Part shown: piece after piece, positions 1-9,085 of the stretch
Layout of the letters: every line of letters begins with the position of its first letter
How positions within the stretch are numbered: the stretch's first letter is position 1
DNA from: Porogramme epimiltina
Taxonomy: Eukaryota > Basidiomycota > Agaricomycetes > Polyporales > Polyporaceae
Assembly (NCBI GenBank): GCA_900155495.1
Contig: FTLJ01000648.1
Coordinates: forward strand, 1 to 18,032
Reading direction: 5' to 3'
DNA: 18,032 nt
Position numbers and translations under genes: made by a program
Notes under the pieces: generated by a model
What the model was told of the DNA's origin: nothing
Databases searched by the model: none
What the model saw: the letters and a program-made list of their open reading frames with translations, nothing else

Positions 1-295
1 CTAAGTGAGCCGACCGTGACGGGTCGGAGGTGGGCAGCCTTGCCGACCTAACCGTGGCGGGTGACGATTGTCCGCTGACTGGTCTACCCGACGGAACTCT
101 TCCGTGCGGGAGGAGTCCGGACAGGCGTTGGAGGGGCGACCGTGAGCCCAGTTGTCTTGGAGAGTCCTGACGACTCGGACTGGGAATGTTGAATCCCCCT
201 GGAATCCTCGCGCTCCCTGACGGAGTGCGAGTCGGAGACGTTGGGTCTCCTTGGGAGCTACCTGGTAGTCCCACTGTGCGTTGTTGTTGAGTCAT
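1..295 (-). CDS. gag-like open frame of an LTR retrotransposon (5' part, runs off window)
   Basis: Reading the minus strand from an ATG at 295, the frame stays open for 98 codons to the window edge. The product is rich in Ser, Pro, Arg, Gly and Gln, without Cys or a recognisable fold, like the disordered N-terminus of many retroelement Gag proteins. It lies about 60 bases downstream (minus strand) of a sequence that looks like the end of an LTR, which is where gag begins in Ty3/gypsy-type elements. I do not recognise a specific Gag family, and no protease, reverse transcriptase or integrase lies inside the window, so the assignment is inferred from position, openness and composition. It could instead be an unrelated disordered fungal protein. 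Confidence 0.45.
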   Translation of the reverse strand, partial: MTQQQRTVGLPGSSQGDPTSPTRTPSGSARIPGGFNIPSPSRQDSPRQLGSRSPLQRLSGLLPHGRVPSGRPVSGQSSPATVRSARLPTSDPSRSAHL

Positions 296-355
296 CTTCT
301 ACGTGCCTTGTGCACGACGAATAGAAATCCACTTTCGTGGAGGAGTGCAAAAAAG

Positions 356-421
356 TGTAATAGCTTGAGGAGCTTNNAACAGAGCGCGCCGGTAATGATC
401 TAATCTAATCGGCCCATTACA
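356..421 (-). mobile_element. Probable 5' LTR of a retrotransposon, interrupted by NN gap
   Basis: On the minus strand the block starts TGTAATGG at 421 and ends CTATTACA at 356. This gives the TG...CA ends and short terminal inverted repeat (TGTAAT/ATTACA) expected of an LTR. Bases 376-377 are N, so the true LTR is probably longer than the 66 bases shown and has been collapsed or gapped in assembly. It begins directly after the last readable acyl-CoA oxidase codon and is followed by a leader and the gag-like frame at 295. No primer binding site starting TGG was found. A target-site duplication cannot be tested because the far end is outside the window. Confidence 0.5.
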
Positions 422-2205
422 GTACGTCGCGGCGGGGACGTAGTCGGCGTAGAGCCGGCCGACCCCCGCGAAGTCGCTGAAGCCGTGCCCACCCATCGAG
501 CGCCGAGCGGTCTCGAGGCCTTGGATCGCGGTTGTGCTGACGAGGACCTTGAGGCCGGATGTCGTCGCGTGCATCTCAGCGAGCAGGGAGGTGTCGCCTG
601 ACGCCAGCTGGGCAAGGAGTTCTGATAACGCTTTCGTCTGAACATACTGTCATGAGAAGGAGGCTCATGTCATGCGACTGATGTACGTACGAGATTGCGC
701 CCGAGTTGGATGAACACGTAGGCATGGGCGAGGATAGGGAGCAGGCGGTGGTAGACTGAAGGGTACGTAATGACTTGGCGCTCGAGTCCGTCTTTGCCCT
801 TCGTGCCTTGTCGTCGAACCGTGGCGTATCGAAGTGCGATTGTAATACCTACGAGGCCTCGTTGTTAGCTGGAACACGTTCATCCAGCAAAGAAGCGTAA
901 TTACCTTTCGCGAGCGTCCAACCAGCTTGGCTCACCATCCTATGTACATTGCGACGGTGGGTATATGCCCTACAACTACCAGGAGGGAATGGCTTACATG
1001 GAGCGAATGTAAAGCATCTGTGTAGACGCGCTGTGAAGACGAGGCTAAAAAAATTTGAAAATATGAACTCACCCCACCATAGCTAAGTTTAGAATGAGGA
1101 GGCTTCACATACTCTCCTTCCGGTGTGACAGATGCGAAAGCAGACAGCATTTGCTCGCGGGGGATACGGACGTGATTGAACCTCGCATAGCCATTGTCCA
1201 CCGCGTTGTACCCTCCCATAGCCTTCGGACCTGCGACTAAGTCAGCCCCGAGTCCCCGGGAACAGAGCACACAACACACCAATGTCGCCTATGGTGATTC
1301 CTGGTAAGACCTTATGATCTTCAAGAGACCGGAGTTGGACAAAAAAGAGATGCGGGCCGACATCTTTGCCAGAGGGGAGAATAAGGCGCGCTTGAACGAC
1401 GCCGTGCGTCGCCGTCTTGCCGAGTGCACCGATCCACCACTTGCTGCTTGGAAGCGTCGGCGAGTGGATATCGAACTGTTGAGTAGCAGGGATGTATGTT
1501 GCGGTAGTCTCCAGCGAGGTAAGGTTCGTCCCGTGACCGAGCTCCGTCTGGAGATACGCCCTGCAACATCCGGGGACGCTTGAGCCATACTGAAGTGAGG
1601 AGGACTTGGAAAGCAGATGAAAAATGGACATACCCATGGATGCCTCGACTCCCTATGATCTCCGCGTACTTGCTCTTGAGCTCAGGCGAGCCTTGGGAAT
1701 GAATGACAGGTTCAAATGCTGCAACGAAGTCGTCAGTAATGCGGCTCAGGTGTAGACGCAGCACTTCAATTACCTGTAATATGAAGGTAGAAAGGGAGAG
1801 GCTCGTCAATGAGCTTAAGGGCGAAGGCTAGTTCTTCAGCCGACCATCCATGGATGTCTTGCAGTTCGTGCACACGGTTGGTCATCGCCATAGCGCGTCG
1901 GTACATGTCCCCGCGCGCGAGGAACGACCTATGTAGGTGTAAGTTCGGACACGCTACCTAAGTGTATGGCGCACCACGTACCTGCAAGACTTGTCGAAGA
2001 CCGGGTCCTTGGACAGGACGTCATGTACGCGCTGCCGGACCATCCATTCACTCCTTCCTGTGCTGAGTTTGGCCCTCCCCAAAGCTAACATCATAAAGTT
2101 GTAAGACGTACCCCATAACAAGTCGTGCAACGCCCGAGTGTCAACACTAGCTTGTCCTCGCGCCTCCTTCATGTCTGACATGTTCTGGGTTGCCACCGTC
2201 GCCAT
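422..2205 (-). pseudogene. POX1: Peroxisomal acyl-CoA oxidase, 3' end lost to LTR insertion
   Basis: Acyl-CoA oxidases carry out the first, FAD-dependent, H2O2-producing step of peroxisomal beta-oxidation. Ten exons join in frame: 2205-2112, 2057-1982, 1928-1774, 1718-1634, 1560-1280, 1230-1073, 1017-998 (only 20 nt), 939-905, 848-691 and 637-422. They give 426 residues without a stop. Family landmarks are TELGHGTN (142-149), SSKWWIGALGK (about 170-180), the GPKAMGGYNAVDNG segment near 231, KLSYGG (278-283) and RRSMGGHGF (399-407). Introns are 49-73 nt with good splice sites. After Ala-Thr-Tyr (426) the family continues Glu-Gly-Asp, where the Glu is the catalytic base; here the sequence switches to an LTR-like TGTAATG. 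About 250 C-terminal residues, including the usual peroxisomal targeting end, are missing. The rest of the coding sequence is well conserved, so the disruption is probably recent. The start at 2205 agrees with the paralogous copy at 5836. Alternatively, the NN marks a misassembly and the gene is intact in the organism. Confidence 0.88.
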
Positions 2206-2455
2206 CTTAGCACTCCGGCGGTTTCAGCAGACGAGCTCGATGAGAGTGGTTGGGGAAGAAGCCCGCGGAGGTGTCTGACGGAGAACAGACGGTACTGAGA
2301 AAGGATGTGTAGTTGTTCGACAGCATTAGACAGGCGCAGTGGAGGTCGCTGGAAGGTCACTGGACAAGAAGCAGCCGGGGTCTGAATGAAGCCGCGGCCG
2401 GAGCACCCATGACCACGGCCCAAGCGCCCGCTGACCTGTAGCCCAGTCACCGTCG
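1482..2455 (-). repeat. Segmental duplicate, copy A (5' half of oxidase gene plus upstream region)
   Basis: This block covers exons 1-4, the start of exon 5 and about 250 bases upstream of the oxidase start. It aligns with 5105-6117 over its length with many substitutions and small indels. Introns are shared, so the copy was made from DNA rather than from mRNA. Landmarks present in both include GAGTAGCAGGGAT (about 1489 and 5129), TTGCAGTTCGTGCACACGGT (about 1859 and 5489), TTGCCACCGTC (about 2190 and 5821) and CTGAATGAAGCCG (about 2383 and 6024). Copy A keeps the reading frame; copy B does not. Confidence 0.85.
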
Positions 2456-2655
2456 TCTTGCCCCATAAAATCCGATCGAAGTAATAGTACTCTTACTACT
2501 GCAGCCAGTGCACAGCCTAAGATATCTCCGCATAGGTGGCATGCCGCCACAGCAAACATATACAGGGGTCACACTATTAAATATTCGTTCGAGTCTGAAA
2601 GAAGCGGGCAGGAAAGTTTATTCATACACAAGTACAGCCTCATAATTTATAAAGT
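2206..2655. other. Spacer between the oxidase start and the seven-TM gene; no gene seen
   Basis: The 450 bases hold the presumed oxidase promoter (minus strand, reading away from 2206). The first roughly 250 bases are shared with the duplicate upstream of 5836. Open frames here are short, unrelated to known families and not conserved between the two copies. No clear TATA box was found. Bases 2570-2655 are AT-rich and probably the 3' flank of the seven-TM gene. Confidence 0.6.
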
Positions 2656-4212
2656 TCAAACGGCGATTCCTTCAGCCTCTTTTCCACTAGGGACTCCAGA
2701 AGTCATAGCATCCTGGCACGAAGCAATGTCCAAAGTGAGATAGGGCCTCAAAGTGACCTGTGTGGCAACCGGCGTGCCCGTGGCAAACACGATACTGGTC
2801 TCGATGACAGAGCGCGACTGACGCGCAGTCCCGTTGATGCTCTGCCACGACACGCATTCGAGCGGAGAACTGTTCAACGCTACAATGAGAACGATGACCA
2901 TGGGATATATCGCCTGGAAGGTGTCATGATTCAGCTGTAGCTAGAAACGATTGTGGATCAGAGGTACGTACTACAAGCGGGACAAGACAGGTGTCAATGA
3001 TCAACGACAGCACGACCATGTAGAGACCCTCCGTTCGATTTTCATAAGAATCGGGAGATATGACAAGCCCGTTGTACACCGCAATGGTGACCTGCAGCGG
3101 CAAATTATAATATCAGAAAACCGCGCTGTGGAGTGAACCACGTAACCCACCCAGAATGCGCAATATATTGTTCCTGATTCAACGAGAAACGAGAGAACAC
3201 CAAGAACTTGTGATCCTTTTCCCTTGCGCCCCAAGTGATCACCGATAAAACAACGATGTTCCCTATAATGAGAAATAAGTAATCGCAACTCATCAATTTC
3301 GCACAAGAATTATTGCACTAACCATGCTTTGTATGCTATTAGAGACGTAGAAACAGTGTTTGTTGCGAGGGAGATAATGACACATGAGAACCCAAAAGCG
3401 TCGGATAGCGGAGGAATCGCCGAATTGTTGTAAGTTGGGCGTGCAGTGTATGCAAAACGTATTCCTAGTGCTAAGTTATCGAAAAGAACAAGTGAGAACC
3501 ATGATAAAGTTCTCGAAAGTGGCTAAGACAAAACGTACCGAGTATGGTAGAGAGTGTCGCAAAGCATGCGAGGCGGACATATCTGTTCCCTGGCCAGAGG
3601 GCTAGAGCTCTCCACCATACGACCGCATCACTGATGAATATCTATCGTTGGCCATGATGGCACGTCAGACACGAGACAAGTAGACTATATGAATTAGTAC
3701 TCACATTCGCGGCAAGAGTGGCCGACACTGAACAATAAAGCAAGGCTTCCACACGTCCGACGCTGCCGGGGATATCTAACACGAAGTCTGGCGAAAATAG
3801 GCCCTGTGATGCACTACTGGCAAGCCTATTAACCGAGTAGATGTAAAGCATGTTATAAGAAAAAAAGACACAAGTCGAAGCATAGAGCGTGATCGTTGCT
3901 GCCAGGAGGATCCGGACGGATGTGAGCCTCCATCCCTTGTGACTGTGTGGATCAGTGTGGGCACGGCTGATAGAGTGGGAATGCTACACACAGCAGGATA
4001 CAAACGGAAATCAAAGCAAGCAGGGATGATACACCTGCGGATTGGTTGGTTCTAGATGCAAGCTGAGGCCAATTGTTGGGCTCACCGAAAAATGTAGAGA
4101 CAATCGTACAGGTGACGAGGTCACGTATTGCTTCTACTGCGTATGCACTGATCATGTCCAGTGCATTTTCGTTGAGTGGGACTGGTTGCAAGTCTCTTAA
4201 ATGAAGGCTCAT
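2656..4212 (-). CDS. Seven-transmembrane protein, uncharacterised basidiomycete family
   Basis: Eight exons join in frame: 4212-4086, 4034-3992, 3942-3705, 3641-3539, 3470-3323, 3262-3151, 3091-2972 and 2913-2656. They give 382 residues ending in TAG-type stop context at 2656-2658. Seven hydrophobic segments fall near residues 28-56, 62-85, 116-145, 160-180, 196-219, 236-262 and 275-307, followed by a soluble tail of about 75 residues. Motifs I associate with a large Agaricomycete multi-TM family are SDAVVWWRA (TM3-TM4), SLATNTVSTSLIAYKAW (TM5), SFLVESGTIYC (TM6) and LVPLVAIYP followed by VALNSSP (TM7). Introns are 49-68 nt; sites such as GTACGT and GTGAGT are used and every junction restores one of these motifs. 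The function of the family is not established; the topology recalls receptors, but no ligand or G-protein evidence is visible. An NRT sequon lies in the loop before TM7. The gene lies head-to-tail upstream of the oxidase. No premature stop or frameshift was found. Confidence 0.85.
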
Positions 4213-4944
4213 TTGATCCGATGTAGCAGATGTCGACGGTTGCGGTGGTAAGATGTGGGGACCTGGGACGTGGGTTGTGGTAAATATGTGCGGCTAATAA
4301 ACCGGTTGGGGAGATAGGTTGGGAGAACGCACACTTGAAGTTTTGCGACCAAGGTGTATTATAGGGGGGTCGCTATAAAGTTTGCGCCGCATGATGTATA
4401 CCTTGCTGCGATTGTTCTCCCGCCGAGCCGCTATTCGAAAGCTTGAAATAAGAAGTCAGTCAGCGCTGGTGGAGGGGTTTCAGGAAGCCGCACGCACCGC
4501 ATTAGAAGGTGCTATGATTTGGGGAAGATAGGCCGAGGATTCTTACGCACTCGTCCCATGGACTCTAACAGACTGTAGGAAGGTCAAAAAATGTCGAGGC
4601 CAGCCCGTTGCGATAGGCGGTGTGTGGGATGGTCGCCTTTATGCTTAAGGCAGTAATAAAATATCCACAGGCGAGTACTTATTGTAACGAATGTAAGGGC
4701 CCCTTGAATGGGGGTTCATTCGGCTCCTGAAACAAATGATTCGATGCTTCACCCCCAGTCCGAGAACGCCATGACTAACACAGGCCATCCGTGGCACATC
4801 GGGGCGAGAATTAACAGCAAGGACTGTGATCGTGGAGCCGAGTCAGCCGCCATACAGACCCCTTCGAGGTGAGCGCGTGCTTACCTGAGCCCGGAGGTCC
4901 TGGCGGTGCGAAACCGGTGACTTATGAGCCCGATGCACAAATCA
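4213..4944. other. Gene-free stretch upstream of the seven-TM gene
   Basis: About 730 bases with no frame that resembles a known protein on either strand. The part next to 4212 should contain the promoter of the seven-TM gene, but no minus-strand TATA box is evident. A plus-strand TATAAAG at about 4372 faces away from that gene and has no supported target. The stretch looks like decayed sequence bordering the F-box relic. Confidence 0.5.
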
Positions 4945-5098
4945 GGATACTCCTGTGCATAGTGGTTCGAAGTTTCCGGGAGGCTGTGGAAGCTCCAGCG
5001 AAGACACAATAGGCCGAGGAACTGTTCCCGTGAGCTCATAAATGTATTGATTTCCTTGTCCATCATGTTCATCGGAGCCCATACTCCATCTTCAATTC
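4945..5098 (+). pseudogene. Relic of the 3' end of an F-box gene
   Basis: From TGG at 4963 the plus strand translates as WFEVSGRLWKLQRR, matching WTEVSEELWKLQRR near the C-terminus of the F-box protein ending at 9085 (TGG at 9014). The DNA match covers GCTGTGGAAGCTCCAG and continues into the 3' flank as GAGGAACTGTTCCCGTGAG (GAGGAGCTGTTCCTGTGAG after the intact gene). Bases 5076-5098 then match 9284-9306 at 21 of 23 positions, so about 170 bases of 3' flank have been lost between these blocks. Nothing of the F-box itself remains. The relic ends where the decayed oxidase copy begins, on the opposite strand. Confidence 0.75.
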
Positions 5099-5104
5099 AT
5101 ACAA

Positions 5105-5836
5105 AGTTTGTGAGTATCTCAAACTCTTGAGTAGCAGGGATTTATGTTGCGGAAGTCTCCAGCGAGGTGAGGTTCGTCCCGTAACCGAACTCTGTCTGGA
5201 AATAATCCGGGGGACACTTGAGCCAAACTGGAATGGGAAAAGTTGGAAAGCAGACGAAGGAGGCATACCCGTGGATGCCCCGCCTCCCTATGACCTCCGC
5301 GTACTTGTTCCTCAGCTCAGGTGAACCTTGAGAACGGATGACAGGTTCAATGCTGCACTAGAGTCGTGAATAATGCAGCTCTAGTCAGGGAGCAGCATTT
5401 TAATCACCGGCAGTGTGGAGATCGAGAGGCAAGGATCGTCGATGAGCTTGAGGGGCCAGGGCTAAGTATACGACCATCCGTGGGGGTCTTGCAGTTCGTG
5501 CACACGGTTGGTCATAGCCACAACACGTCGAAACACGTCTCCACGCGTAGAGGAACGACCTGTCAAAGCTTAAGCTCGGATACACCACCCAAGTATATAG
5601 CGTACGACATACCTGTACGACTTGCCAAAACACCAGGGCCTTGGACAGGGTGTCATGTACGCGCCGTCGGACCATCCATTCCTTTCTTCCGGGCCTATGC
5701 TGAGCTCAGCCCTCCTCAAAGCCGAAAGGTGTTAAGATATACCTCATAATAAGTCGTGCAACGCCCGGATGTCAACACTAGTCTGTCCTCGAGCTTTCTC
5801 CATGTCTAGTATGTTCTGGATTGCCACCGTCTTCAT
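5105..5836 (-). pseudogene. Decayed 5' half of acyl-CoA oxidase (copy B)
   Basis: Minus-strand sequence from an ATG at 5836 parallels the oxidase gene at 2205 through exons 1-4 and the beginning of exon 5, with introns retained. It is disabled. The Trp31 codon at the end of exon 1 is TGA (5744-5746), a Tyr codon in exon 5 is TAA (5142-5144), and several indels shift the frame (for example in the exon-3 and exon-4 regions). Homology stops near 5105, inside exon 5, where F-box-derived sequence starts, so at least the last two thirds of the protein was never included or was deleted. This is a non-processed, truncated pseudogene. Confidence 0.88.
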
Positions 5837-6117
5837 CCTAGGCCTAGCGACACCTGCTGACGAGGTGAGGGAGGCCGCTGGAGGGAGACGCGGAGAGCTT
5901 CCCACTGGGAGAAAATGGTACTAAGAGAAGATGTGGGGTTGCTCGCAGCATGGGACATGCGCAGCGGGGGTCATTCGAAAGTCCTGAGCAAGATGCGCGA
6001 AGCAGCCCTGAGCCGGTCGGGCCTGAATGAAGCCGTGGCCGGGGCATCTATCATCATGGCGTCTCATACAAGCGCCCATCACCCGCGGGCTAAGCAAAAT
6101 GCAAGAGTCGCCGCCAC
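5105..6117 (-). repeat. Segmental duplicate, copy B
   Basis: This is the partner of 1482-2455. It includes the pseudogene body and about 280 bases of the former upstream region (5837-6117), recognisable by the shared GGTACTRAGARARGATGTG and CTGAATGAAGCCG segments. Alignment fades at about 6117, 26 bases before U6. The differences are a mixture of transitions, transversions and indels in both directions, so I see no clear one-sided C-to-T signature. Confidence 0.8.
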
Positions 6118-6143
6118 GGGAAGCCGCTCCTCCAACAACAAAT

Positions 6144-6167
6144 GTCCCCTTCGGGGTGACATACGAA

Positions 6168-6198
<31 letters not shown>

Positions 6199-6259
6199 GG
6201 CCCCTGCACAAGGATGACACGCTTTCCCGGAGTGGTAGACCTACGGGTCTCAATATTTA
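6144..6259 (+). ncRNA. U6: U6 spliceosomal snRNA
   Basis: The core is near-identical to U6 across eukaryotes: ATTGGAACGATACAGAGAAG followed by ATTAGCATGGCCCC, TGCACAAGGATGACACGC. It contains the ACAGAGA box (6182-6188) that pairs with the 5' splice site, the AGC triad (6194-6196) and the internal stem-loop that binds catalytic metal ions. A 5' stem-loop (GTC-CCC, UUCG-type loop, GGG-GAC) begins at 6144. The 3' domain after 6223 is divergent, as usual, and a T6 run at 6260-6265 sets the RNA polymerase III end at about 6259. No intron interrupts the core, although some fungal U6 genes have one. I see no TATA box about 30 bases upstream, nor a convincing downstream B box. All catalytic elements are intact, so this is probably a functional gene. 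The start is placed from the hairpin. Confidence 0.95.
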
Positions 6260-6265
6260 TTTTTT
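6260..6265 (+). terminator. RNA polymerase III terminator of U6
   Basis: A run of six T residues directly after the U6 3' domain, the standard Pol III stop signal. Confidence 0.8.
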
Positions 6266-7131
6266 CTTCTACCAATATCACTTCCTCAAAACCTCTCGCA
6301 ACGGGTTGATAAGATAAGATCAACTCAACTGCCCGTGGCTTTGAACTATCTCTTCGTTCTCTCCACAGCGACCTATGGCGTCAGGGATTCACGATCAACA
6401 CTGAACGTTCACCGTGCAACACTATAACCTGACTCCTTTGCACCTTGTGACGACCTGGTGTCAATTCTGGCTCAGAATGAGGTGTACTCCTGCAACTGCC
6501 CACTGCAGCTTGTCGCGTACTGATCTTCAGAGCCAGCACCGTCCATTCTCTCGAGAACATCCTCTACGTGGGAGGCTCCACGGCATATTCCACCACTCTC
6601 CGATAGAGTTGAAACATACCCAAACATTGCTCCTAAACGGCCAGACGAGGCATGTAGGATTTCATGACATCTACTGCACGCAACTTGCAGTTGAGTCTTC
6701 TCTCCTCTCACTCGTCACGGTGTAGCGCTCCTGTCTAGTCACCTTCGTCATCTGTCCTTCTCAAACATATCATATGCTCCTATTCTCTTTGACACCCGTC
6801 TTTCCTCTCCACCTCGAGGGGCCACCCATAGAAGGGGTCATGCACTGGCTGGGAATTGTGCGCTAGTGCGGCTGACGCATTGACCAATGTGGTCTTTGTG
6901 GGCGCTCTTAACCCACCTTGTCGACGTCCCGCGGCAAGTCCGTGGTGGCTCCGCGTCATGAACGAAGTACAGGTAGTACAGTACGCGGGGTGAACGGATG
7001 TGGCTCGTTGACTAGAGTTCCTAGGTGCACCTGATTTGGTGACTGCGGTTCGCGATATCTGACAAGGGTGGGAACCACTTAGAGAAGGTCAAATACACCT
7101 TTTTCCACCATATCACTTCAATACTGCCAAC
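6266..7131. other. Spacer between U6 and the first F-box gene; no gene supported
   Basis: A 103-codon plus-strand frame at 6414-6725 has no recognisable domain, and its composition does not resemble the neighbouring proteins, so I do not call it. A short inverted repeat GTTGAT/ATCAAC lies at 6305-6324. The last about 350 bases are pyrimidine-rich and presumably hold the promoter of the F-box gene; the start ATG at 7132 has a favourable AAC context. Confidence 0.5.
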
Positions 7132-9085
7132 ATGCACCCACCCAAGTTGCTCGACCGACACCTCAAATCCCTTGGTAGGAGACTCTCTGCGCTCAACTCA
7201 AATTTGGCAACGGTCGAGATTCCGATCAACGATGAAGAAAGTCTTCCTCGCTCCCCAGGTCCCTCAAATCGGCTCTCCCGTCTTCTACACCTTCCCCGCC
7301 TAACAAACGCCGCACCATCTTGTACTACTACCGTCCCATTTCCGGACCCCTGTCCCGAGCTCACAGTGGCAGAAAATGTTCGGCAGTCGTCCCGCCAGCA
7401 TCATCACGCGATCAAATCTCCCGACATCGTTATGTCCATCCTCGAGCACTTTGACATAGAACAAGATAGAGCGGCATGCTTCAACATGGCCCTCGTCTGC
7501 CGGTCGTTTGCCGAACCCGCTTCGAATGTTTTGTGGAGACGTATTCATGGTCTATTGCCGTTGTGGAAGGTGCTCGGTAGCCTCGATGGTCTACCTGAAC
7601 CCGCTCATCCAGTGCGCAGTTACGTCCAAAGAGAAGAATTTGCCCAGTCCGTACGTCCTTGCATCACGTCATCGTTACAAAGCGATTCTGAACTCCCTGG
7701 ATACCGTTCAGTTACTACATGCCAGGTCATACACGGACATGGCCGTTGCTAGTCGGCTTCTGCGACGCTCCTCTAGGGTCCGCTTCCTCGAGTACGATTT
7801 CATGACAGCTGCAGAGTGCGAACTCGCGATCGACGTAATCAGGACTATGAGGGGTCCCATTGCGGTCCTCCTTCCGTCCCTCCAAGCACTTCAGCTCTTC
7901 CCAGACTACGTGGGAGATGTTTACTGCATGCTCGCATCCAATACACTTCTCGCACTCGAAATATTAGCGAGCAAAACACCTCCTTCGACCTTCGACCAGG
8001 AACGCCTCCATACTGCCCTCCGTGTTCTGCAAGAACGCTCTCCAGGTCTTCGCAAAGTTACATTTCGAAAGACTCGCGAGCTCCATGTGAGCTTCGACCA
8101 GAAGAAACTTGTGGAGACTTTATCGGGCTTCTCTCGCTTGAAGGAAATTTCCACTGACTACCACCTTCCACCTCAAGCCTTACGATCAATGGGTGCCATT
8201 CGCTCACTCAGCGCCCTGAATCTCGATATCATGAATTGGTACGACCCAAACCCTGGAACTCTGATCAGGCTTCCCGTGTTCAGGCTGAAACTCAGTACTT
8301 GCGTTGCGCAAAATCAATCGTCACCGTTGAGCGGCCTGTGCGGTGTGCTCCAGGCTCCAAGGCTCAGGGACCTCGAAATCAGCTTGCTCGAACAGTATTC
8401 CGACATCGCGGCTTTCCCAAGTTTTCACAGACTGTCCCTCCAATCGCTAGGCTCGACAGCCTTTTCCAAATCGCTCCGCTCTTTCACCGTCCACTTTGGC
8501 CTACAGAGCAGATGGGATCGTAACAGGGAGACGAGGTTCTCTACCTTCCTCATGCCATGTTTCTCTATGTCCCAGCTCGAGCACATCTGCATCGACTTTG
8601 CCCAGAACATCCGCCCTATGCTCTCCGCCTCCGACTCGGACTTCGAGGCGATTGCACAAGCGTGGCCGCATGCCCGCCGGCTCTCCCTCCTCGGCACAGG
8701 CTACTATAAAGAGCTCGAGCCCCTACCGTCACTCGCGACCCTCGCCCACTTCGCGCGCAACTGCTCGTCCTTGGTTGAGCTCGCTATCGAAGGCATCGAG
8801 GTCCGGCTGCAGTATGCAGAGCGCCCCCCTTCCCCAATGGACAGCTCATGCCGCATCCTCCGCCTCCATTCGACATCATCATTCTTACCTGTCTACGAGA
8901 CGGAGCGCATCGCGCCGTTCCTCGACGCGCTCTTCCCTCGCCTGGACATCACCATGTCGCGGATCACCGAAGCCACCCCTCTCCCTGGGATTACTACCGT
9001 ACATCCGGTATCGTGGACTGAAGTGTCAGAAGAGCTGTGGAAGCTCCAGAGACGACGCCGCGCTCAGGGGCTGAAAACACATTGA
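7132..9085 (+). CDS. F-box protein with LRR-like C-terminal region (paralogue 1)
   Basis: F-box proteins are substrate adaptors of SCF ubiquitin ligases; the F-box binds Skp1 and the rest selects the target. Exon 1 is 7132-7650 and exon 2 is 7712-9085, separated by a 61-nt intron (GTACGT at 7651, TTCTGAAC branch, CAG at 7711, phase 0), giving 630 residues. The first about 95 residues are Ser/Pro-rich. A degenerate F-box follows at about 96-138 (SPDIVMSILEHF ... ALVCRSFAEPASNVLWRRI), the form common in Agaricomycetes. Residues 180-600 have many short Leu-rich strands and helices (for example VLLPSLQALQLFPD, LRDLEISLLE) suggesting irregular leucine-rich repeats. The substrate is unknown. The next gene downstream is a diverged paralogue in the same orientation, and a 3' relic of a third copy lies at 4945-5098. 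The start has a good AACATGC context; upstream frames are closed. Confidence 0.88.

Noticed and set aside
4860..4915. Minus-strand GPPGSGK, resembling a Walker A P-loop
   Set aside because: The frame is closed by a stop a few codons upstream, the residue after Lys is His rather than Ser/Thr, and no other NTPase motif follows. Likely chance.
5105..6117. One-sided C-to-T (RIP-like) mutation in the duplicated copy
   Set aside because: By eye the differences include transitions in both directions, transversions and indels. A counted alignment by dinucleotide context would be needed; nothing obvious supports it.
7816..9074. Long frames overlapping the F-box genes (plus 7816-8157, 8496-9074, 10849-11547, 11271-11789; minus 10475-11604)
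   Set aside because: They are shadows in GC-rich coding DNA; only the F-box frames have domain motifs and shared paralogous sequence.
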